From NCBI RefSeq assembly GCF_964340395.1, contig NC_135554.1, positions 16,188,092-16,252,091 on the forward strand: a stretch of 64,000 nt of DNA, given 5' to 3'. A model generated the notes under the pieces. That model was given only the letters and a program-made list of their open reading frames with translations. It was not told the origin of the DNA and searched no databases. Numbering within the stretch: position 1 is the first letter of the stretch; every line of letters starts with the position of its first letter. Origin of the DNA: Glandiceps talaboti. Its lineage: Eukaryota; Hemichordata; Enteropneusta; Spengelidae. Made by a program: the position numbers and the translations under genes. This document shows, one piece after another, positions 60,301-64,000 of this stretch.

Positions 60301-63300
60301 GTTTTGAGTTCAGTCAATTGCAAGGAATGGTTAAGTATTCTTTAGTAAGTAGAATACTGTGAGTACCTTTTAAATAATTTGCACCCAAAAACATAACTCA
60401 GCTTGTGTCCCCTTTAATGCTCTTTTCTTTTCTTTCACCAGAATTAACCTTGTTTTTCTCTTCAAGCAATTGTGCTACAACAACTAAGCATTCCTGTATT
60501 ATGTGTCTAACAATAATCTATGCGTTAATCTCATGTGGCTTTGTTACGTTGTGGTGTTACAGAACTGTGAAATTAGACAGGACAAACGGAAAATATATTG
60601 ATAAAAAAATCTGATATTAGACAGAGATAAACTGAAAAATATAGTTTATATTTATTTATTTGCATACTTGTTTGCTTTATTGGTACTAACAAAGGTGTGC
60701 TTGTCGATAAGGTAAAATTGCATGTAAATTATGTGCTATAGTTTATGCAAATTAGTAAGACTTCAAAGCTGATGCCAATTAGTTCTAATTACATTTTTTT
60801 GTATATGCAAATATGTCAATGAAAATTTGTTATAAATTGACATATTGGAACCTAGTATAACATAAAACATAAAGTGTTTGTACTACCATACCACAGAATA
60901 TGTTGGTGAATATCATTAGTGTTCATTTACATATTATGAATAGTTAAACATGTCATTTGCATATTATTTGTAGATATGGATTCTGACACTGAGTCTGCCT
61001 ACGAGGGCAGTCTGACTAGCGATCTGTATGACCTAGGTCAGTCTAAGATCACAGGATCCAGACGCTACCTTCGACAATTCCAGGCCCTCATTATAAAGAG
61101 ATTTAATAACTCCAGGAGAAATGTCAAATCATTCATTGCACAGGTAAGATAAAATCATTCATTGCACAGGTAAGATAAACACCTATGCCTTAGATAACCA
61201 ACAAATATTTGACATTTTGAACTGTTTGTACGATATTGAAAAAAACAAACTGAGGTCTCTTTCTCTTGTCACTACATTTTTGTCAGGACATATATAATTA
61301 TTTTATGAGTAATTATTAGATTTCATGTTGTAAGCTCAGACTGACAGTTTCATCATTCTTGGTATACTTGAATTTTTCAGACTCAGTCCTTATTCGTGAT
61401 TTTTTTCACGTGGTTCTTGACAGAAGATAGGGGACAGAGACACTGTATGTTTTTTACAATGATAATTAGTCTTATATGCTAGGCCAAAAAATAAAAAATA
61501 GTTTCTGGTGCGGCAACATGTTTTTTTTAAATTTTTACTCTCAAGAAACCTGTCACTCAATCTACTATTTATAGCAGTTACTGTTCTTTTTATTTAGTAC
61601 TTTAGAGCAAGTTTGTATGTGGGGTGACTATCATTTGCTTGTTCATGATTGGCACTGCAGTTTCCTTCACTGAAGTAGGGGGGGTTATTTTTGTGTGTCC
61701 TCCCAGATCTGCAGACTGTTTTGGCTGGACAAACATGAAAATAAAAAGACCGACACAAGGGTATTTCAGTGACCAGAAACAATTCCTTTTTTGGCCTTAT
61801 GTAAATTTCACTATGTTTTTCGAATGAAATGCCCTTATTATAAATGCAACTCACTATAATAGCTGAGACATAATTGGATTTAAATCTCCAGCCGTGGTCA
61901 ATCACAGTTATTTGATAAAACATATTTTTTCACTTCACTAGGTGCTTGTTCCTGTGGTCTTTATATTGCTGACATTGTTATTTTCATTACTGGTTCCACC
62001 AATGAGAGAAGCACCGTCAGTACAACTGATGCCCTGGTTGTACCCAGGCAGACAGCTACACATGTTTTCAAGTCAAGATACTCCTGATAATGCACTGTCT
62101 CAGAGCTTAGATCAGAATTTACATTACACACCTGGTATCGGAACACGATGTATGACACCTCAACCAGTGATAGAGTGAGTATCAAAATTTACATATTACA
62201 CCTGGCATAGTGTTGCAATATGTGTGCAACCTCAACCAATGATGTCACAGTTAGAATTTGCACATGTATTGGAGACACAATGAATGACACCTCAACCAAT
62301 GGTAGAGTATCAATATTTACATATTACACCTGGCATAGTGTCAATGTATGCTACCTCAACCAATGATATCACAGTTAGAATTTGCACATGTATTAGAGAC
62401 ACAATGAATAACACCTCAACCAATGGTAGAGTATCAATATTTACATATTACACCTGGCATAGTGTCAATGTATGCTACCTCAACCAATGATATCGATGTC
62501 AGAATGTGCATATTACACATGTGTTAGGGACAGAGTGAATGACACTTTAACCAAAGGTAGAGAGTATCAAAATTGACATACAATAGTACATCTTGGAAAG
62601 GGACACATTTATACCTCAAGGAGTGGAGTAGAATTATCAGAATTTGCATATTTCACCTGGCAAAGCCCTTGCACTATATATGTCAACCCCGATAAGAGTA
62701 TCTATCAGAGTTTATACTTGGTACAGGAATATTAAGATTTCTGACAGTGCAGCATAGAAAACTGTCCGACATCTTGCATAGCACACCTGGTAAAGCGACT
62801 TGGAGAACTATACCTGACCTGGCCAAATATTTCAGAAGATCTAAATAGAAAATTGTTATTTTCATTTCTATCTTAATACACCAGTGATACATTTATGTAT
62901 GTACACTTTCATTCTTTGTTTAGTGAATTGTACAGTTTTATATATCAATTTTCAAATGATGACCAATTATGAGTGAAATTAAATCTATGGCTCTGGTGGA
63001 TTGCTTTCCCCATTATACTTTTTTTTCAGGGATCTTCCATGCATGGAGTCTGAGGCTACTAAGTGGATCAAACCAGAAATGTCACAAGCTGTTCAACAAG
63101 TATACAGTCAGTATAATCTGACTGATGACAACCCTTCACCACCATGTGACTGCTCATCAGGATCCCAGCAGTGCCCACTAGGTGCAGGGGGACCCGCACC
63201 TATTTACAGAGTTACACAGACAACAGAGGTTATGTTGAACATGACAAATCGAAATGTGACAGATTACTTGGTTAAGACTACTGATGACTACACTGGTGTC

Positions 63301-63435
63301 AGATATGGTGGATTGAGTTACTTAGAGTTGAACAGCCTGGCTCCAGATCCGTCAACTCTGATGAATACATATAATAATATATCACAGAATCTCGATCAGA
63401 ATCTGACTCAGAGGATGAATGTCACTGATATACCT
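34424..63435 (+). CDS. ABCA1-like: ABCA transporter of the ABCA1/ABCA4/ABCA7 clade (5' and central part, 34 coding exons; 3' end beyond window)
   Basis: Exons: 34424-34489, 36349-36442, 37961-38102, 38829-38926, 39815-39924, 41451-41651, 42572-42626, 43231-43355, 43796-43978, 44324-44392, 45311-45587, 46525-46664, 47197-47322, 47950-48084, 48645-48738, 49420-49537, 50124-50303, 50903-51125, 51456-51677, 52178-52382, 53379-53519, 53914-54097, 54618-54749, 55167-55306, 55534-55671, 56297-56490, 56901-57021, 57410-57627, 57846-58023, 58441-58740, 59744-59896, 60974-61143, 61942-62174, 63030-63435. All junctions are GT-AG with matching phases, giving 5571 nt, 1857 codons, no stop. The N-terminus [20 protein letters not shown] followed by ELVWPL and the KAMPSAG motif are diagnostic of ABCA1/4/7. 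These full transporters move phospholipid, sterol or retinoid-lipid across membranes. The first three exon lengths (66/94/142) equal those I recall for vertebrate ABCA4. TM8-12, NBD2 and the stop are missing only because the window ends. Confidence 0.96.
34905..35275. mobile_element. Interspersed inverted-repeat element, copy 1 (ABCA intron 1)
   Basis: Shares about 350 bases with 60070-60413, including ATAAGCTTTTTACTCAAGTG, a TCTATGACATTACAGTT segment and TTTGAGTTCAGTCAATTGCA. Its ends (GGCACAGGCTGAAT and CTTGTGCCCC) are degraded versions of the copy-2 termini. Confidence 0.75.
35461..35476. promoter_or_regulatory. Everted nuclear-receptor half-sites (ER4) in ABCA intron 1
   Basis: TGACCT-TAAA-AGGTCA is two perfect consensus half-sites in everted orientation with a 4-base spacer. 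Vertebrate ABCA1 is controlled by LXR/RXR through half-sites of this type (DR4). Function here is only a guess, since one such match in 30 kb can occur by chance. Confidence 0.25.
35848..35945. repeat. Interspersed repeat, second copy
   Basis: Related to 26549-26660: TAGTCTGGATGCCAA at the left and GGAGCTAGACTA towards the right, with a shared TATAAATTGTA-type middle. Class unknown. Confidence 0.5.
36686..37652. repeat. 40-bp minisatellite, about 22 copies, with an inverted leading unit
   Basis: Unit AGCTTCTTGAGATAGTAACA plus a CCAAGACAAGTCTCTGGGCT-type half, with some 46-bp variants carrying GATAGAG. The first unit (36690-36735) is inverted relative to the rest. It lies in ABCA intron 2. 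The minus strand shows long open frames ([20 protein letters not shown]) that are repeat artefacts. Confidence 0.95.
37851..37960 (+). repeat. Two copies of the ABCA exon 3 acceptor end upstream of the real exon
   Basis: The exon opens GTCATTTTAATGGTAAAGCC after a TGTAG acceptor. The same segment with a preceding TAG occurs at about 37852 and 37901, with one or two changes. Each is a potential decoy 3' splice site. Confidence 0.85.
38103..38605 (+). repeat. Degenerate tandem copies of ABCA exon 3 (3' half plus donor)
   Basis: Three diverged copies, about 150 bases apart, of the segment from TCTTTAATGTGCTACAGTCA through CTATCCTGTACAAAGTG to the donor. Frames are broken by substitutions and indels (for example the first copy reads into TGA after ATCGAGG), so these are not spare exons. 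Confidence 0.85.
38958..39060. repeat. (AATC)n / (AGTC)n microsatellite
   Basis: Tetranucleotide tract forming the 3' tail of the adjacent minus-strand LINE fragment. Confidence 0.92.
39061..39210 (-). mobile_element. LINE 3' end, minus strand
   Basis: On the minus strand the sequence encodes an LKTHLF-type end, followed by an untranslated part with AGCATCTTTGAACGTTA and GGCACTTTATAAATGA. It resembles the 3' end of the LINE at 785-845 (AGCGTCTTTGATCAC, GACGCTTTATAAATAA), and the AATC tail follows. It lies in ABCA intron 4. Confidence 0.65.
41687..42104. mobile_element. MITE with about 50-bp imperfect inverted termini
   Basis: The left end GGGACGATCACACAAT and right end ATTGTGTGATCGTCTC are inverted copies. 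Similarity continues through ACAAACTTTGTTCGTTTA and its complement near 42055. Flanking bases are TTA on the left and TAA on the right, so the target duplication is TA or a diverged TWA. It lies in ABCA intron 6, 36 bases after the donor. Confidence 0.78.
44547..44666. mobile_element. Small foldback element (120 bp) in ABCA intron 10
   Basis: GCTGCTAGACCCCTTGGGCTAT at the left pairs with ATAGCCCAAGGGTCTAGCAG at the right. The nearby flanks carry similar GGTTTTACTTAGTTTT / GGTTTTACTTAATTTT sequences, which may be a long target duplication or part of a larger unit. Confidence 0.65.
45183..45291. repeat. Perfect 109-bp palindrome (54-bp arms, 1-base centre)
   Basis: The arms 45183-45236 and 45238-45291 are exact reverse complements around A45237. 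The outer end is GATTTATTTTTACCGATC and the centre is TATAGTTAAACTATA. It ends 20 bases before ABCA exon 11 (45311). Confidence 0.95.
45623..45772. mobile_element. 150-bp MITE, copy 1 (ABCA intron 11)
   Basis: Inverted termini ATATTATTCCCCAGTATTTT and GAGGAATAATAT, with inner complementary blocks ACCCAAGGGGCCC and GACAAACCTAGGTCAC. A second copy is at 51156-51276. Confidence 0.8.
47033..47132. repeat. (GT)n and (TGTGTC)n microsatellite
   Basis: Pure GT, then TGTGTC hexamers, then GT again, followed by a short G run. It is in ABCA intron 12. Confidence 0.93.
48270..48644 (+). repeat. Tandem copies of the ABCA exon 15 acceptor region
   Basis: Three degenerate units of roughly 120 bases precede the real exon. 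Each has TTACCACTCCCATT-type sequence, a TTTCC...ACAG-like acceptor and a TGTAAGTTTTGATAG-type exon start, then GAAAGTCC and ATGTAGAATGTAGACAT. The real exon opens TGTATAAATCTTGATAG after CTCCAACAG. Confidence 0.75.
48898..49240 (+). mobile_element. tRNA-headed SINE (ABCA intron 15)
   Basis: A pol III box A-like TGGTTTGAGTGG near 48914 and box B-like GGTTTGAGCCC near 48957 give a tRNA-like head. The body has CTTGGGCAAGA and an ACCCAGCTGTATAATTGGGG segment of a type I recall as common in animal SINEs. The tail has GCTCTTTCAGTACAGCGTGGG. Related tail fragments occur at 33118-33260 and 50591-50690, both minus strand. Confidence 0.75.
49549..49583. repeat. (CTTAC)n array just inside ABCA intron 16
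   Basis: Seven CTTAC pentamers begin 12 bases after the donor GTAAGT at 49538. The pentamer is the exact reverse complement of GTAAG. Confidence 0.9.
49611..50033. mobile_element. hAT-like MITE (ABCA intron 16)
   Basis: The left end CAGGGGTGCGTTCGATTTG and right end CAAATCGAATGCGCCCATG are inverted copies. The subterminal regions are full of AATCATGATT-type repeats. The CAGGG-type opening suggests hAT, but no clear 8-bp target duplication is visible. Confidence 0.7.
50591..50700 (-). mobile_element. SINE 3' end with (AAT)n tail, minus strand
   Basis: The (AAT)n tract at 50591-50648 is followed by CGGTTCTTATATAGTGATTT and CCACGCCGTGCTCAAAG. The minus-strand reading (CTTTGAGCACGGCGTGGG...) matches the tail of the SINE at about 49205-49240. 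It lies in ABCA intron 17. Confidence 0.65.
51156..51276. mobile_element. 150-bp MITE, copy 2, right end lost to a GT repeat
   Basis: Matches 45623-45772: ATATTATTCCCTAATATTTT, GACCTAAGGGGCCTTGTCAC, AGACGAGTAGTGACAAACCC. The right terminus is replaced by the (GT)n tract from 51277. Confidence 0.78.
51277..51360. repeat. (GT)n microsatellite
   Basis: Eighty-four bases of GT with a short ATGCGTGCA interruption. ABCA intron 18. Confidence 0.95.
52341..53035 (+). repeat. 47-bp array of duplicated exon 20 ends and splice donors
   Basis: Unit: TCTATGCTGTATTTACATGG, TATATAGAGGCAGTCTTTCC, then AGGTAAG. It equals the last roughly 40 bases of exon 20 plus its donor. There are 14 donor positions including the real one. 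Intact CAG|GTAAGT occurs with the intron G at 52383 (real), 52430, 52472, 52519, 52566, 52662, 52759, 52806, 52903 and 53000. One is changed to GGTATTAG and three to CAAAGTAAAAAG. The real frame read into the second unit stops after LYLHGI. Confidence 0.96.
53495..53716 (+). repeat. About 28-bp array of duplicated exon 21 ends and splice donors
   Basis: The exon 21 end AGTGACCATGAACAGG|GTAAG is followed by seven degenerate units such as TGTGACCATGCCTGAATAGG|GTAAA. At least three besides the real one keep GGGTAAG. A minus-strand open frame across it is an artefact. Confidence 0.9.
54353..54403. repeat. 17-bp perfect inverted repeat, 17-base loop (ABCA intron 22)
   Basis: Arms ACTATGTTCATTCATAG (54353-54369) and its exact complement (54387-54403). 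Confidence 0.88.
54511..54570 (+). pseudogene. Duplicated 5' end of ABCA exon 23 (pseudo-exon)
   Basis: TTCATAG|GTCCATTCTGACTGG and the following TTTCCCCCTACCTCTGGTAC repeat the first roughly 50 bases of the real exon (54618) with only a few changes, 102 bases upstream and with a usable acceptor. In the exon frame it reads [16 protein letters not shown] and then TGA at 54565-54567. The bases GTATGA could also act as a donor. Confidence 0.85.
55983..56200 (+). mobile_element. tRNA-headed SINE (ABCA intron 25)
   Basis: Box A-like TGGCCGAAGAGTT (about 55989) and box B-like GGCTCGAACCC (about 56032) are spaced as in a tRNA gene. The body contains CTCTGGGTATTCCAGTTTC. It is not a functional tRNA, as no clover-leaf with an acceptor stem is apparent. 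Confidence 0.6.
56491..56605 (+). repeat. About 60-bp copies of the ABCA exon 26 end and donor
   Basis: The exon end AGCTGGAACGAACAAGCTAA followed by AGAG|GTAGGG is repeated at about 56528 (AGCTGGAATGAACAGGCTAA, GGAG|GTAGGG) and partly at 56588. The intron segment TATAAACACCATGTTAGGGA is carried along each time. Confidence 0.88.
56901..61143 (+). other. ABCA exons 27-32: long Ser/Thr-rich linker between NBD1 and TM7 (residues 1265-1644)
   Basis: Exons 27-29 hold the recognisable post-NBD regulatory segment ([40 protein letters not shown]). Exon 29 ends in a basic stretch ([16 protein letters not shown]). Exons 30 and 31 are low-complexity: repeated Asp-Thr (DTDTDT), [19 protein letters not shown], then [11 protein letters not shown]. 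Exon 32 has a basic approach to TM7 ([15 protein letters not shown]). By my recollection the stretch is clearly longer than in human ABCA1. Exons 30 and 31 are both phase 1-1 and so could be skipped without a frame change. Confidence 0.88.
60070..60413. mobile_element. Interspersed inverted-repeat element, copy 2, flanked by TTAA (ABCA intron 31)
   Basis: Termini AGGGGCACAAACTGAGTT and AACTCAGCTTGTGTCCCCT are inverted copies. Both sides are flanked by TTAA (60066-60069 and 60414-60417), the target choice of piggyBac-type elements. There is no open frame. Copy 1 is at 34905-35275. Confidence 0.8.
61118..61175 (+). repeat. 26-bp direct duplication of the ABCA exon 32 end and donor
   Basis: AATCATTCATTGCACAG|GTAA occurs twice, with donors at 61144 and 61170. 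The second would add GTAAGATAA, an immediate in-frame stop. Confidence 0.92.
61482..61580. repeat. Interspersed repeat, second copy of 27947-28086
   Basis: GTTTCTGGTG, then TCAAGAAACCTGTCACTCAA and CTACTATTTATAGCAGTT, parallel to the copy in intergenic DNA. Class unknown. A further fragment may begin at the right window edge (GGCCAAAAAAAAATATATC). Confidence 0.5.
61942..63435 (+). other. ABCA exons 33-34: TM7 and start of second extracellular domain (residues 1644-1857)
   Basis: TM7 is [20 protein letters not shown]. It is followed by the SVQLMPWLY motif and GIGTRCM, then in exon 34 [20 protein letters not shown] and NVTDYLVKT, all of which align with human ABCA1/ABCA4. Exon 34 ends phase 0 at a GTAAGT donor. 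The next exon lies past the right edge. Confidence 0.92.
62108..62720 (+). repeat. Tandem degenerate copies of the ABCA exon 33 end
   Basis: The exon end (AGAATTTACATTACACACCT, GGTATCGG..., CCTCAACCAGTGATAGA|GTGAG) is followed by about eight to nine units of roughly 60 bases, such as ATTTACATATTACACCTGGC, ATAGTGTCAATGTATGCTAC, CTCAACCAATG. The nearest copies are about 80% alike and they decay to the right. Confidence 0.88.
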
Positions 63436-63790
63436 GTAAGTATCCGACCATTGAGAATATCTATAACAATATGAATCAAAATCTCAGTCAGAATTTTACT
63501 CACTGATAATGCCATTGATTTGCCACAAAGTAGTAGTAAGTCTTTTGAAAATCTGCATATGTGACAGAATCTCAATCTAAAGCCAACTCAGCTATTAAAG
63601 TGACATTGATTTACTCTTTAGATATTTATTCAATTTTGGATATAGCTGACAATATCTCAAAGAATCTCAATCCAAATTGTACCTGAATTTCAATGGTTAA
63701 TAATAAGTATTCAATCTTCAAATAATCAATACCAATATGTTACATAATCTCAGTCTGAATCCCACTACTCAGTTTTAAATTACCAGTGTT
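63375..63790 (+). repeat. Degenerate tandem copies of the ABCA exon 34 end
   Basis: Exon text ATATCACAGAATCTCGATCA, GAATCTGACTCAG, GTCACTGATATAC is echoed downstream near 63475, 63570, 63655 and 63745 (AATCTCAGTCAGAATTTTAC, GAATCTCAATCTAAAGCC, GAATCTCAATCCAAATTG, AATCTCAGTCTGAATCCC). The period is near 90-100 bases. Confidence 0.7.
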
Positions 63791-64000
63791 AATATTCAAT
63801 GTTTCTGATGACTACAAAGCTAGATCTTAGTTATATATGCAACATTTTACGAAACTATCTCAATCAGTAACATGGAAATCCAAAGAAACGATAATTTACT
63901 GATGTAAAAATATTCTTGATGTACAATTTTTACTGGTCACTTTTTAATACATCTTATACTTGAGAAATGTTTATGATTAGGCCAAAAAAAAATATATCTG

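Overview
The window is nuclear DNA from an animal. Genes are split into many short exons with GT-AG introns, the DNA is AT-rich, and introns and intergenic DNA are full of microsatellites, minisatellites, LINE and SINE fragments and small inverted-repeat transposons. The protein families (an ABCA1/ABCA4-type transporter and DOMON-cytochrome b561 ferric reductases) and the repeat content fit a marine invertebrate, perhaps a non-vertebrate deuterostome. I cannot name the species.

Left part (1-13.1 kb): two FRRS1-type genes face each other tail to tail. Gene A (+) enters from the left edge and only its last three coding exons are present (1105-2695). Gene B (-) is complete in 12 coding exons (13082 down to 5448, 454 codons plus stop). 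It encodes a signal peptide, a DOMON domain, a cytochrome b561 core with four heme-ligand histidines, and a C-terminal membrane helix. The last three exons of A and B share phases, and two of the three share exact lengths, so they are paralogs.

Middle part (13.1-34.4 kb): about 21 kb with no gene that I can support. It holds LINE relics on both strands, a 2-kb inverted-repeat element with an internal 235-bp satellite, an 850-bp TCTAG-type satellite, a 30-bp minisatellite, foldback elements and a long GA tract.

Right part (34.4-64 kb): the 5' and central portion of one large ABCA transporter gene of the ABCA1/ABCA4/ABCA7 clade on the + strand. I resolve 34 coding exons that join in one open frame of 1857 codons. 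They cover TM1, the large first extracellular domain, TM2-TM6, the complete first nucleotide-binding domain, a long Ser/Thr-rich linker, TM7 and the start of the second extracellular domain. The rest of the gene lies beyond the right edge.

The most unusual signal is in this ABCA gene. At about nine exon-intron junctions, short segments of exon end plus splice site have been tandemly duplicated into the neighbouring intron, making arrays of decoy 5' or 3' splice sites. The largest array (52.34-53.03 kb) has 14 copies of a 47-bp unit, ten of which keep an intact CAG|GTAAGT. I saw no prokaryotic-type system, CRISPR array or virus.
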